Source of the DNA: Tetraselmis striata
Lineage: Eukaryota > Chlorophyta > Chlorodendrophyceae > Chlorodendrales > Chlorodendraceae
Direction of reading: 5' to 3'
DNA length: 64,000 bases
Assembly: GCA_006384855.1 (NCBI GenBank)
Contig: VCJN01000908.1
Span: 62,001-126,000 of the forward strand
The notes beneath the pieces were generated by a model. That model made no database searches. It was not told the origin of the DNA and saw only the letters and a program-made list of their open reading frames with translations. The first letter of the stretch is position 1. Each line of letters starts with the position of its first letter. Position numbers and translations under genes: made by a program. Of this stretch, positions 35,401 to 48,050 are shown in pieces.

Positions 35401-38400
35401 GTTCTCGCACTGTCTGCATCAAACTGCCGGGTGCGCGATCTGCCTATCTGTTTTGTGCAGCCGGTGATGTGTGTACTCCCTGTTTGTGTGCGCGACCCTG
35501 GTCTCTCGCAGTGAAAGCCCAAAGGTGCTCTTGCCGCGCCTGGTCATCCAAGACGGCTGCGCGGAAGTGGCGGTGCGCGTGGCAACCCTGATGGGCACGG
35601 ACGTGCTTCACGAGATCCTGCGCGCCTGCCTCAGCCCGGTCTACCCCCCGGACCAGCAGCCATCAACCAGCGTGAGTCCACTTGCCCTGCCCACTGCGGA
35701 AGCAGACACCTTAACCAGACAAACGACATGTCATGGGCGATGTTGTAATTTGGCGGGTGCGGTTGTGCTGCGATTGAGCTGCTGATGGACCGCCTGTCGC
35801 GCAGGCTCCGCCCTCTCCCGAGCAAGGTCGCGCCTCCCGGGGCATCTCCCCCGCGCTGTCCGGCTCGTCCACCCCCGCGCCTGGCGCCTTTGACCTCAGC
35901 CTCGCCGTGATGCGGCCCCTGGCCGTGCAGTCCACCATCCGCGCCGCCCTCGCCTCCGTCTTCTGGCTGCTGCAGAACCCGGGCCACCTAGTGCGTGCCG
36001 CAACTTCGCCGCCTCCTAGCGTGCCATCCCCTGCCATTGCCCCTCACTGCCTGCCCACTAACCGGCTCACTGTCTCGTACGTTGGGCCCTTGGCGTTTAC
36101 AGTCGCGCCACGACGGTGACGAGCCGGGGGAGGGCGACGACATCGCGGCGTTCGCGCTGGAGGCGTCGGAGCTGCACCGCCCACTGCGCCGCTGGATCGC
36201 GCATCAGCTGCAAGACGCGCGGCGAAGCTCTGCTCCTCTGGCGCAGGAGCCCAACGACGAGACGCCGGGCGGTGCTGCTCCGGATGACTACTTTGCGCTG
36301 GTGCCGCCAGAGTGCCACGACCTGATGGAGGGCGGACACTACGCCGAGGCGCTGGCGGCGGTGGATGCCAGCGGCAGCTACGGGCCGCCGCCGGACGCGA
36401 TGCTGGAAGACATCGTGCTAGGCCTGCTCTTCGGGGCGCGCGTGCCCTCACCGCGCCCCTCCCCCGCCCGTCCAGGCTTCGGCAGCTTCACCACCTCACG
36501 TGGCGACGTCAGCCGAGACGACGCAGCGCTGTCCTGGCAGTGTGTCATGCGCACTGCGGACAAGGCCCGCACGGCCGCGCTCATCTGGCGCTTCATGTTG
36601 CACTGGGAGCTTCAGGTGCGTGCGCAACTGGGAAACATGTTCACCTCGTACGTCTGCAGGGCCTGGCGGGGAAATGGTTTCGCTCCATTCTGGTGGAGTG
36701 CCGCCAAGCACTCTCTGGTCTGCCATCTTATCCGCCAACTACATGCATATGCCAGGACAGCATTGCCATCCTTGGCCCGCAATGGCCCTCTCGCTGCCCT
36801 CCCCATCCGCAAACTGTTGCGACGATTATAGTGGGCACGATGCAGGGTGATTGACGCCGCCATACGCCGCCTTGCCCACACGGCGCTCCTGATTGACGGA
36901 AGCGGATTCCTTGAAAATGTTTGTGGTCGCGATGCGCAGGAGGCCCTGGATGCCGCCCTTTTGTGCGCCGCAGGGCTGCGCGCGCAAGGCAACCCCGGGG
37001 GGGCGGCGGGCACGGTGTCCCCCCCCCCCCTCCCCCCCCACCCCCCCTCTCAGCACTGTCACCACTCTGCTTGGTTCAGCCTCTGCCTGGGTCGCTTGTC
37101 GGAAAGCCCAGAACAGCCTGCATGGATACCTTGCGGTAATGGTTATTGTATCTGACTCCGATGTGCCCGCGCAGTCCAAAATGGAGGCGCTGGCGAGACA
37201 GCTGCAACTGTACTCCCGCATCCTGGCCACTGACGTGGGCGCCGAGTTCGCCTCATGGCAGACGCTGCACACCTCGTTCCAGGACAAGCGCGGCCAGGTT
37301 ACCCCCGTCACCAGCCCCCGTCACCTCCTTTGCTGGACGCAGCTCTGGCCACTCCTTCCCATATGGTTGGCGCTACGCCACCGCTTCAATAGCCCATTGT
37401 TTTGACCTCGTTTTGAGGCGCTGCCTCGCAGGCTGCGACATGCCTGGCACCAATGCCACATCATAACAAAGACCTAGAGGACGCCCCGCTTTCGATGTTG
37501 TCGTTCACCATCTGCCCTGGCCGTGGACTGTGTGGCTGATGTGAGACTGGCCGCGGCGTGATCCGCCCTGGGGCAGGTGATACGGCGGCTGGTGGCCTCT
37601 GGTGCCCCGCAGCTGGCAGTGGACATGGTGGAGCACGTCTCGGACGCCGCAGATCCGCTCACGCCCGCAGTGGCGTACCAGGCGCACGCGGCGCTGGTGG
37701 AGGCGCTGCTGGGCAAGAGCGGCCGCCACATGGCGGCGCTGAAGCACCTTGCCAGCTTGCGCCCCGAGGACATGTTTGAGGCGGCGTTGCGGGTGCTGCG
37801 CTCGCGGGTGCCGCTGCCGCAGGCCAACCTGCTGCTGCAGTTCCTTACGCAGGTGAGCGCTGCCGCAGTGATCCCACCCTCCCTCTGCGCCCGACCTCCC
37901 ATTGCCTCTCCTTGATGTCCCGCAGCTGTCTCTTTGCCTCCCTTCTCCGCCGCGATTAGTATTTATAGCTCGTGCTGTTGCGCTGCATGACTGTCTGCGG
38001 GGCACCTGACCGCCCATCCATACCTGCGGCTGCGCAGCCCACGCGCCTGGCGTCCTTCAGCTCCACGGCGCGCGTCGAAGTGGAGCGCATCAGGCGCGGC
38101 GCGGCGGCGCTGCAGCTGCTGCAGGCGGAGCCCGGCCTGGCGAACTGGGCCTCCCAGCTGCATCACCTGCTGCCCTACCCGGAACTCCTGCTGGAGGCGC
38201 TGATCATGTCCCAGCAGGTGTCCCTACCGCGACGACAACCCTTGAACTCGCAATGTTTGCCCTATCGCCATCGAACCCACAGCGCCTGCGCCCCAATGTA
38301 CATCACAAGTACAGCCATAGGTGTAAGGCGGGTTGTTTCTTGCTATCATATTCATAATTGCAATCACGTCCGTTAGATTCCCGGTGTCTGCATTGTGTCC

Positions 38401-41400
38401 AACCGTTGCGCTTCCACTACACCTACATTTATCAGTATATCTCCCTCTCCCCCTCTCTTGGTCACCGGGATCCTCAGGCCGGAGCTGAGCTGTGTGAGTG
38501 GGTGGGTGCAGGTGAATGCGGCCAAGGCGGTGCTGCAGCGCATCCCAGAGCTGCACGACGACGAGGTGGTGGCCAAGTACGCAGAGCTAGCAGTGGCCAT
38601 CGAGGTTCCGGACCTCAGCGTGGAGGCCGCCCCCGCTGCTCCCCGGCGCGGCAGCACCGGCAATGCCAGCAGCGCACTGCGTAGCGGGGACGTCGTCAGC
38701 CGGCGCTACGCCGTCAACGTGCTGTCCGGCAACCGCGAGTACGACAACCAGCTGCGCGCCGGCCACGTCTTCCGCGCCGCGCCCTGCCCGGCGCTGTTCG
38801 CCTCTGTGGTCGATCTTGCCTCCAGCGCGGCGGCGGCGGCAGGAATGTGCGCCGCCATTGCGGAACGCCTGCTGGTGCGCCTGTTCAGTGAGGACAGCCC
38901 TGCTTCTAATGCCGGCGAGTGGTGCGCCGCGCTCATAAGTGCGCCCCCCGCTCTCCTGCTTCCTTTCCGTCTCCATCCTCTGCTCCCCCCCCCCCCCCCC
39001 TCCCCCCCTCTCCATTTCTCCTCACTTCACTCACCTCTGACATGCCTAGCCGCTTTTGCTGATCGCCATGCCCCTCGTGCGCTTGTTCAGGCGGCAAGTT
39101 GTGGGCTGTCGCGGTGGGACTGCAGGCGGCGGACGTGGCGGGAGCTATCCTGGCAACAGCACAGGAAAAGCTGCAGACGGCATCGCCGGAAGAGGGCGCC
39201 GCCAACGGGCTGGTCGGGAAGGTGGAGGAGATACAGCGGCAGGTGGAGCTGCTGCAGACGCTGCTGGGCCAGGGCGCGGGCTGCGTGCTGGAGGAGCTGG
39301 GCAGCCCGGCGCGGTCGGAGGCGCTGTTGGGCCGGCTGGTGGCTGCGGAGCGGTACGGTCTCGCGGTGTACGCCGCCAAGCGGCTGCGCTTCTCTGTGCC
39401 CACGTACTGGGAAACCTGGGGCTTTGCACTCCTGCGGGTACGAGCCCCCCCCCCCCCCCCCCCCCTCTCTCAAATCCTCAATCCCACCCGCCGTACGGTC
39501 CCGCTTATCACGACTCCACCACCGAGATCGCCACCAGTCACACCCGTACGTTCGCCCAGTCACACGCTAATCCTCCATGTCTAACGATGCCCTGGCGTGG
39601 TTTGTTTCCGTGGCAGTAGGCTGCTCCCCGCCAGCCTGTAGTGGCATTGACACCGGTGCCCAAGTCCATATACAAAAGCTGATTGCGGCTCTGGTTGCTC
39701 CGTGCTGCTTTTGTGGCAGAGTAATCAGCTCCGGCAACTTGCAAAAGACGTGGTTAATTTCTGCCCCCATCCTCCTGTGCGCGGCACGGCCATCGACGCC
39801 ATTGCGGCACCATTCCTCACGCCGCGGCTTGCCTGCGCTCAGGTGGGAGAGTATCAGGAAGCGGAGAACAAGTTCCAGAACGCGCTGCGTCAGCTTCTTG
39901 GCAGTCACGCGGCTGCGGCGGAGGACCGCCCGCTGTCGGCTGCCGGCGGGCAGGGCGCCGGGCAGCGGCAGGCGGAGGCGCGCGATCTGGTGCTGCGGGT
40001 GGTGCACGAGGTGGAGCACGGCGCGCCCGCGGACATCGCTGCTGTCCGGGCTCACGTGCAGGCCATGCTCAACTCCGCCATGGTGCGCGGCCAGCCTGCT
40101 GCCCCCTCTCCCCCCCCCTGCTCCCCATCTCTCGCACCACCATCCAACCATTGATTGCTGCATTCACTGTCACTTCGCAATCATGGCCACATTATTCATG
40201 CAGCGCAATTTTAGTTTCGACTACGACAGCTAGATTTAATCTGCAGCATTTCATGCTTGGCGTGGCAATAAGAAAATTGCACGTCTGCCATGTTCGGGCG
40301 CCTACCAGTCAATCCACCCCTCTCGCCCCCCCACCCACAACCCCACCCGCCCCCGACGCTGCCGGTCGACCAAGAGTTTCCCCCATTGCCACTGACACCC
40401 GGCTCTTGCTCGCTGTCCCACCCCGCGTTCCACCCTCCGCCCCCCCCCCCCCCCCCCCACCCCGCCCCCGCCCAGGCGGATGACGACAAGCCGCTGGATG
40501 AGGCCAGCTTCCTCACCATCCTCAAGCTGCCCACGCAGGCAGCAGCGCCTCGCAGCGCCCCCGGGGCGCGCAGCCCAGGTGCTGCTCTCTCCGCCTTGGC
40601 AATCCCAACACAGACCGCCCTCTCCCTCTCCCTCTGCTGCCCCACGACCACCCATCCCTCCGCACTGGATTAGGGGCAGGACTCCCAGCGCATCGCCCTG
40701 ACTCACACAAGCGACACACCCCCCCCCCCCCGGACAGACCCATGGGCAGCGGGCGCCAAGCTGAGCATGGCGGCGGTGCTGCTCACCCGGCACGCGCCCG
40801 ACGAGCTCCTCCCTTTCCTCTTCCGCCATGGCCGGCTGGCCGCCGCCTGCGAGCACGTGGTGGCCTCCCCCCCATACTGCCAGGTGAACCGCAATCTCCG
40901 CCCCCCCCTGTGTTGCGTTTGCGCCGCCTGTGCGTGCGCAGGCCGGGGCCGCACAGCCAACCTGCAATCCTGGCGAGCTGACACAAGGCCCGTTGCCGCT
41001 CTACCAGGAGAGACTGCCAGCCTCCATCCAGTCCACGGGCCAATCCAAGCTGCACCAGCTCTGCCAGCTCAGCGTGGACTACGTCCAGGTCGGCCCCACC
41101 GTTACCTTGCACTTTTTCTGGGGGTGGGGGGAGGGGGGGGGGGGCACGAGGGTGACGGGTGGCAGGTGACCTAATTGGGGGACGGCACCCGCCAGCGCGC
41201 TAGCAGCCCTCTCCGCGCACTCTCCGTGTGTCTTTAAGCCCCCCCCCCCCCCCCCCCCGCTCTGCTGCGCGTTGCATGCAGGTGCCCGAGATGGTGGAGG
41301 CACTTTCAGGCGCCGGCGAGCGTGGGGCAGCGGCGCTGGCGCATGCGGCGGCGTGGATGGAGGCGCACCGCCACCCGCACCACCTGTGCAGCTGCCAGCT

Positions 41401-42733
41401 GGCGCTGGGGCGCCCCCTGGCGGCCGGCATGACGGCGTGCCTCCTGTTCGGCATGGCCACCACCCTGGACCAGGCATGCTGCCCCCGATCACTCGCCCAC
41501 CGGATTCCGCTCCCCGTGTTTCCCACCTCGAGCTGCCGCCCACAGAGACTGTAGGGACACCCGGCTGTAACGGCCGCTGCCCGGTGTTCCTCAGAGATGC
41601 TGTTGTCGTCATCGAAATGCGCTTGGTTACAGATTCCGCCTTACATCTGCATGGCGACGCGTCAACCTCACACAGTCACCCCAACACGAATCCGTATATC
41701 CCGACCGGACCCGCCCACGGTGCTTGCCAGGTCGAAATGACGAGCAACATGAGTCCTGCTGGGTTACGCCGCCCGGCTTTGACGCCGCGTTACCAATGAC
41801 CGAATCCCAGCACCCCCAGCATTCAACACCCCGTTGCCGTTGCGAGCTCCGCTGCATTTATTCCTTTTTTCCCATATTTTCTTCGAATACGCGGAATGAC
41901 GTGTTGTAGTGGCGGGATATCAAGCTTCGGTATGCATCGGCAGCGTGGCTTTAATTATGCTGCGGATGGGTTGATGTCCGGGCGCCAATTCCAGAGGCCA
42001 GCGGCTACCCGTTCCCCTGACAGTGTAGCTCCTGGCTACCCGTTCCCCCTGCCCGGGCCCGGAACCGACAGGGGCTGCAGCATCTGGAGCACGCGACGGG
42101 CCACTTCAAGGAGGCCCTAGGGCAGCAGGAACAGGGCGCCGCCGCCGCTAGGTGCCTCCCCATCCTCACTCTGGAGGGGATGGCCCATGTGCCCTTGCCG
42201 AGTCATGTCCTCCTGGCTCACCCGTGAGCGGCCATTTGGGGGGGGGGGGAGGACACGCAGACGCTCACTCCGGCTGCCCCCTCCTTCCATCTTCGCGCAG
42301 GGCTGCTCGTCAGCGGGGGGGCGAGGAGGCGGTGCCCTCCCATGCTCATCCCCATCCCCATCCACACGTCCACAGCCACGGCCGCATAGACCCCGCGACC
42401 GCCAGTCAGTCGGACGTGGCGCGACAGCTGGTGCTGACGGGGCTGCAGATTGACGTGGTCAACGCGTTCAAGGAGCAGGAGCTGCAGGTGCGGCGGCGGC
42501 GGCGGCGGCAGATTGGCTTGCAGGGCGCGCGCAGTCGGGGAGGTCCCCCCCCCCCCCCCCCCCTCGGGCCCTGAGCTGAACCCCCGCTCCCCCTGCTTCT
42601 GTGCTGCCAGGCGCAGGTGGGGCGCTTCTGGACCGGCGAGCCGGTTGGGGAGGTGCAGCGGACGCCACGAGAGGTCCGCCTGCCCGGACAACCCGTTTCC
42701 CCTGCGTCCCCATGATCACCCTGTCTGTAGCAG

Positions 42734-42764
<31 letters not shown>

Positions 42765-44850
42765 CCCCTCTGCAACCCCCGACCATGTCACCGTTCTGTT
42801 GGACAGAAGGTGTATGCTGTCTCCCATGATTCCTTGGCTCGGCAACCCCAACCCCGCGACTGTGCTTCCCCGGGGAAGGGGGGAGGCTTGCGACGCTTGC
42901 GCATGTCATGGCCTCATGGATGGGGAGATTGGTTTGCCGCCAGGCACGCGATAGTTGGATAGGCCTGCTGCCGGCGCCCCTGCAGCACCGGGGCGTTGCA
43001 GGCGGCTGTTGATCAGAGAGGGGGGGGCCCTCCATCACGGAGGGGGAGGGTCAGGTCAAAGCTGAATGGGCTGAGGACGCCCATGCTGACCAACCACTCC
43101 TCCCCTCGTCCTCCCAAACTGCTTCGGTGCCGCTGGTGCGCGCAGATCAACCTGTTCTTGGTACCGGGCGAGCGGATGGTGCTGCCGGAGGGTCAGCGGC
43201 TAGAGGAGGAGGCATCGGCCGCGCTGCGCAGGGAGGTGAGCCTCCCCCCCCCCCCCCCCCCCCGGGGACAACAAAGGGAGAGAATGAGAAACACAGGAAA
43301 CCGAACCGGGACCCGCATGCGCCCGTCTGCTCCTGCCTCCTGTTGCGCACGCGGCTGTTGCGCCATTCACGCCCTGGCACCCCGCGCTGAGCGCGCCGCC
43401 CTGGCGCTGCTGCCCCCGATGACGCGCAGCGCGTGGCGGAGGCGCTGCTGGAGATCGACTTCAGCCTGGCGTTCCGGCTGATGCATGACCTGCGGCTGCC
43501 CTTCGAGAAGGTCCCCCCCCCCCTCCCCTCCCTCTCTCGCCCGGCGCCGCATGCCGCAAGGACAGCTAGGGTTGCCGCCACATGCCAGGGTTTTCGAGGA
43601 GGCTGAGGTCGGAGCTGCCCTGCCCTGCCCTGCCCTGCCCTGCCCACCGCCGCCCGCCTGCCCGCCCGCCCGCACATCCACAGGTGTACAGCAAGGTGGC
43701 CAACCGGTTGGCACGAGAGCACCAGCACGACTGGCTGCGCCAGCTGCTGAGCAACCTGCGCACCACCATCAGCGAGCGCGCGGAGAGCGAGGTGACGCCC
43801 GCCCCTCGCCGCCCCCAGGAGAACCCGCCCGTGCCCGGCAAGGAGCGGTCGCAGATGAACCAGCCTCGCCGCGCCCGGGGATCGCCGCTGTTCCCAGGAT
43901 GTATCGCTGTATGCATCACAATCTTGAGAGGTGGCAGCCTAGCAGCACGTCATCGCCAAATCCATAAGAGTTTCAATCAAGCTGCTGTGGGTTTCACGGT
44001 GATGCGGTGTCGCGGCGCCCTTCGCGGAGGGAGGGTATAGCCTGTAGTACAGATGCTGCATTCCAACTTACGCCCTGATGCTGGCAGTGAGTAACCAACC
44101 GGGTTGGAAGCATCATCACTGGCCTTCAATTAGCGTTGCGGAATGCTTTGGCGATTTGCATGTTGACTATAACGGAGCGTCGCCTACCCAGGGGTTTCCG
44201 TGTAAACTGGATCGCTGCTTAAACGGCCGTCGTAGCGATTCTGCAAGCATCAGGGTTTCACTGGTGCCGGTCCTGTCCCGGGGGCGGGAAAACACTTGTG
44301 CGTGTTTCCCGGCTGGCAGTTGACAGGTACCTGTAGTTGTTATGTTGCATGACACCACCCGGGGGGGGGGGGGGGGGGGTGTCTCAGCCGCGCTCCGCAA
44401 TGACTGGCCTGCCGCCTGCCGTGTGGGCCGGTGGCAGCTGCGGGTGGCTCATTGCTGGCGGGTGTCTGCGACTGTGCGCAGGTGGTGATGGCCGCCGTGG
44501 CGGGCTACGCGTCGGTGGGCTGCGTGCGCGAGGGGGAGCGGCTGGTCAAGCGGCTGCCCACCACCGGCGCCAAGGTGCCCCCCCCCCCCTTTGGGAGACA
44601 ACAACCAACAACAGCCCCTAACCGTGACCAACTACCACCGCGATGTCGTTGGGATTGACACACGCGGTGCTGCGCCTCCGCGCAGGTGGCCGGGCTGCTG
44701 CGGCTGAGACTGCTGCAGAAGGCGTTCCAGATGGCGCGTAGCGAGCCCGGCAACCGCGCCGCGATGAGCATGGTCCTGGAGGAGGCCAAGGCGCAGGAGG
44801 ACCTCGGCATGGTCGCCAGCGCGGCGGCGGCACTGGGCAGCCATCGATAG
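29440..44850 (+). CDS. ZFYVE26: Spastizin (ZFYVE26/SPG15)-like protein, plant type
   Basis: About 36 exons; 35 were joined by splice sites and phase. Examples: 29440-30372, 30669-30911, 31063-31371, 32473-32820, 36103-36615, 37577-37852, 38512-38938, 39091-39437, 39843-40082, 41282-41473, 43430-43510, 43684-43791, 44482-44574, 44686-44850. The coding total is roughly 7.3 kb, about 2,400-2,480 residues, close to plant homologues as I recall them. Recognisable blocks: LATNHLSLGQFELGLALLRR at the N terminus, RPQRNDYELGREAVKHFDLP, GTDVLHEILRACLSPVYPP, ERYGLAVYAAKRLRF, LQHLEHATGHFKEALG, LTGLQIDVVNAFKEQE, LEIDFSLAFRLMHDLRLPFE. No FYVE zinc finger is seen. Human spastizin acts with spatacsin and AP-5 in lysosome/autophagosome trafficking. 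The exon near 36660-36718 could not be phased. Introns after 34397 and 41473 use GC donors. Start 29440 was preferred; an in-frame ATG lies at 29395. Confidence 0.85.
34980..35092 (+). repeat. CCACA pentanucleotide microsatellite
   Basis: About 110 bases of CACAC/CCACA units interrupted by ATCAT variants, inside the intron 34607-35156 of the spastizin-like gene. Confidence 0.9.
44140..44300 (+). repeat. Dispersed repeat B, intronic copy
   Basis: Counterpart of 22640-22812 in the same orientation, within the 690-base intron 43792-44481 of the spastizin-like gene. A 19-base G run follows at 44361-44379. Confidence 0.5.
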
Positions 44851-45025
44851 AGGATGAAAGGGGGTGCCGAGGCCGCGCGTCGATCTGCTGCTTCAAGCCG
44901 AGTCGGCGGAAACCGCGCGCGGTCCGTGGCCTGGGCTTGCCCGCCATGGTTGGGATCGCGCCGGATTCGGATGGTTGGGGAGTAGCGATTGCTGCCATGA
45001 GTCGTGCTGCGCATCTTTTCTACGA

Positions 45026-45030
45026 TGTAA
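45026..45030 (+). terminator. TGTAA polyadenylation-type signal
   Basis: TGTAA lies 176 bases after the spastizin-like stop codon. This pentamer is the usual poly(A) signal in green algae. A chance match is possible. Confidence 0.4.
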
Positions 45031-45389
45031 ATGAGTTGCGCGGTGATGCGGGGGGAGAGGGGAGGCTGGTTTCTTTCGTTTAAAATAGGATGCCATGGAT
45101 GATGTGCTTGCAGAGCTTGGGGTCAAAAAATAGCTCAGGGAGAGTGGCCGCTGCTGGGATATGTGAGGGATTTGGAGTTTGGTCGCATGCCCCGAGAGAC
45201 TCGCTGCATTCCGCCGCGGCAGCGGGTATGTTGGATGACAGTAATGACAGCATCACACTCGGTACACACCCCTCCACGCGCTTCTATTGCGAGATGTTGC
45301 CGCCGCATGTGGAAAATTGGAGCCGGGCCCCGGGGGCAATACTTCAGGGAGGGCTGTCTTGCCGGGGCGGAGGCGTGCGGCGGCCCGGC

Positions 45390-47795
45390 CTAGGGCTCGT
45401 TGGGGTCGTCCCGCGTAAAGACAAAGAGGTCCCCCTGCCGATGACAGGTGTCAGGAGCAAGTCAGCCCGGCGGGTGTCACAGCGCGATGGTGCCACGCCG
45501 TGAGATGGCGGACGTTGCCATGCGAGGAACACATGCAACATGCACTGGACTCGTTTTATTGTGAAGTGCACTGCACAAATATGTGTGTGTTTCTGTACCA
45601 GCATGCACTGCTGTGTCCATCAGTGCGTACATTCTATGTTGTGTCATCAAATGGCTTAGCAGGGGCCGCTACAGGGGAAAGCATGCACGGTCACGTAAAA
45701 GCAATAAAGGACTTGGGTGAAGAAGGGAGGGGGGGGGGGGGGGGGGGGGGGGGGCGCACGTTGCTGTTGCGCGAAATGCGGGTGTCGGCGTCGAGGTAGG
45801 AGGTGTCTAGCCACGCCTCGCTGGAGGCGCCCATCGCCTGCGCCTCCCACTCCATGGCGGCGCGCCCAGGCGACTGGGGCGGCCTCTTCATCTGGCAGCG
45901 CCCACGGCGGCAGCGGGCAGTGCATTACATGATGCCCAACGTGCTGTTGCAGCTGCGAGGGGGAGCCGTCGATGGGGATCCTCCCTGGCAGGCTGAGACA
46001 TGTGGGCAGCTCACCTTGAAAGGGCCCACCCGGAACTGTTCCGGCTTGACCGCGGCCCGGCTCTCGGACTTGGCGTTGAGGCTGCTGGAGGTGCTGTTGG
46101 TCCACTTGAGGAAGGGCAGCGGCTCGTAATTGACCTCATTGAGCACCTGCTGGGCCGCGGCGGGCAGTGCGGGAACGAGCGCATGCGGGGGGAGGAACAT
46201 GTGTAAATGGTACTCAACGGCGTAAAAGACGGATGCCCAATGAAGCGGACAAGGTAGCATGGACGCGCGCGACAGCAGCGCGACTGGTAGCGCATTGGGC
46301 CGCGGAGGGGTGGACGGGGGGTGCCTTGAGGTTGAAGATGTCGACGGTCTGGTAGATGGGGCCTGAGGGGCGCATGAGGCCGCCGCCCAGCGTTCCCCGG
46401 CATGTGGTGTACTGCAGCTCCCACCGCCCGTTGAGTAGCGGCGAGCGCAGCGGTGCCGGCGTGGGATTGGCCGCCTCCAGGGAGCGTGCCAGCTGCTCGA
46501 TCTTGGTCGAGTCGCGCTGCTCCAGCCACATGGACAGGGCGCGCGTTCACACGTTTCAGGCAGGGCGGCATCAGCTGGGTCAGCGGCAGCGGAATGTATC
46601 TGCATGCGTATGCGTCTGTGTGCATTGCCCCGCACGGCATGTACAGTTCCTGCATTTGATACGCCGTTGCAGCTTTGTGTTTGTGGGCGAGGACAGGTGG
46701 GAAGGGGGCGTGTTCAGCAGTACACATGATGGAGATTAGGACATGCACAACGTGCAAAGCTGCAATGCCATCATGCCATAATAGCATGCGCATGTGTGCA
46801 ATGCCTCCGGGCTATAATGGTGCATTTGCGGTTCACATGCTCGACAGCCCACAGAATCCCTGCGTTTCCCAGTAGTCGGAGATTTACCATGTACGAGTGG
46901 ACATCCTCATGTTACCATTCCCCCTCCGGATAGGAAATGTACACATACGCGGTCGTGGGGATGGAGGCGGCAGGCAGAGGGGGTTGCGCGGGGGAGACGG
47001 GGGGGGGGGGGGGGGGGGGGGGGGGCGTGGGGTTGCACACCTCTGATACGCGCAGCCCACGGTTTTTGCCGGCAATGGCAACCAGCAGCGCGCTCTTGAG
47101 CTCGCCGGGCCCGAGCGGTTTCCCGCCCGTGTTGAACTGCACCACTGGCTTGTACTGATAGTTCACCTGATGGGCAGCGTTTGGCAGTGAGTAGACTGTG
47201 CGTGCAGGCAGGGGAAAGGAGGAGGGGCAGCTTGTAGCCCCACTGGCCGGCTGATTTGGGGATGGCTGAGCACGAGGAGGAGGATGTGCACCCGATATCA
47301 GGGCGGCAGTGCGCCCACCTGGACCTGGCTGTTTGTGATGCTGGCGCCCAGGCGGCTGGTGGCCTCCGCCAGCCCCGCCAGCGGCCCAAACGGCCCAGCA
47401 GTCTCCGCCACCTTGCCGCTGGCCGCTGCCGCTAGCCGGCGGCCCGGGTCCCCTGCCCCGCCACCAGCTGGCACCACCTCCACCGAGCTGCTGCTGGCGG
47501 TTCGCACCACCGTGGCCGCCCCCTCTCCAGCCGCCACCGCCCCCTCACCAGCCTCGCCCTCCGCGGCCGTCTCCCAGCCGCTCTCTGCGGCTGCCTCCAA
47601 TGCCTCTGCTGCCACTTGGCCAGCCTCAGCCGGCAGCCCCGCGCTCACGCCGCGCAGCACCGCGCCAGCCACCTTCCCGGCGTCTGGCCCCGACTGCCCT
47701 GGAGCTGGTGACTCCTGGGCTATGGTCGCTGCCGGTGCATCGGTAGAGGGCGCTGAGCAGACAGGCAGTCGGCAGCAGTCAGCCACAGACGCCAT
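45390..47795 (-). CDS. FBN: Plastid lipid-associated protein (PAP/fibrillin)
   Basis: Exons in minus order: about 47795-47319, 47166-47041, 46519-46325, 46146-46015, 45891-45760, 45434-45390, all phase 0. Domain order matches fibrillins: ELKSALLVAIAGKNRGLRVSE, then SLEAANPTPAP, LLNGRWELQYTT, RPSGPIYQTVD, NEVNYEPLPFLKW, FRVGPFK, and the closing WLDTSYLDADTRISR with GDLFVFTR. Fibrillins coat plastoglobules and thylakoid margins. Residues before the domain are Ala/Glu-rich (about 130), and no clear transit peptide is visible, so a further 5' exon may be missing. The intron after 46325 starts with GC. Introns after 47041 and 45760 carry 26-27-base C tracts on the coding strand close to the donor. 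The next gene (FHA) is upstream on the same strand, about 250 bases away. Confidence 0.8.
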
Positions 47796-47820
47796 GCCAT
47801 GCCGTGCCATGCCCTTCTTG

Positions 47821-47980
47821 TACACGATGATACCATACGTGATATATATATATATGATATGTCATGGTATGGTGTTGTACGGCATGTTATAGCAGGGCAT
47901 AACATGGCATGACTTGATAGGATATACCACGCCATGACACAGCATGACATGATGCAGCATGCCATGCCACACAGACCCAG
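47821..47980. repeat. CATG-rich, AT-core low-complexity spacer
   Basis: Contains an alternating GATATATATATATATGAT core, flanked by imperfectly inverted ACCATACGTGA / TGTCATGGTATGGT words and many CATGAC and CATGCC units. It lies between the FHA and fibrillin genes and could act in 3'-end formation or as promoter sequence. Nothing decisive is seen. Confidence 0.5.
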
Positions 47981-48050
47981 GGACGCGGCGGCAGGCACAA
48001 AAGAGTTCTTGTATTTACTTATTTATTTTAGGCAACATGCGGGCGGGGTC

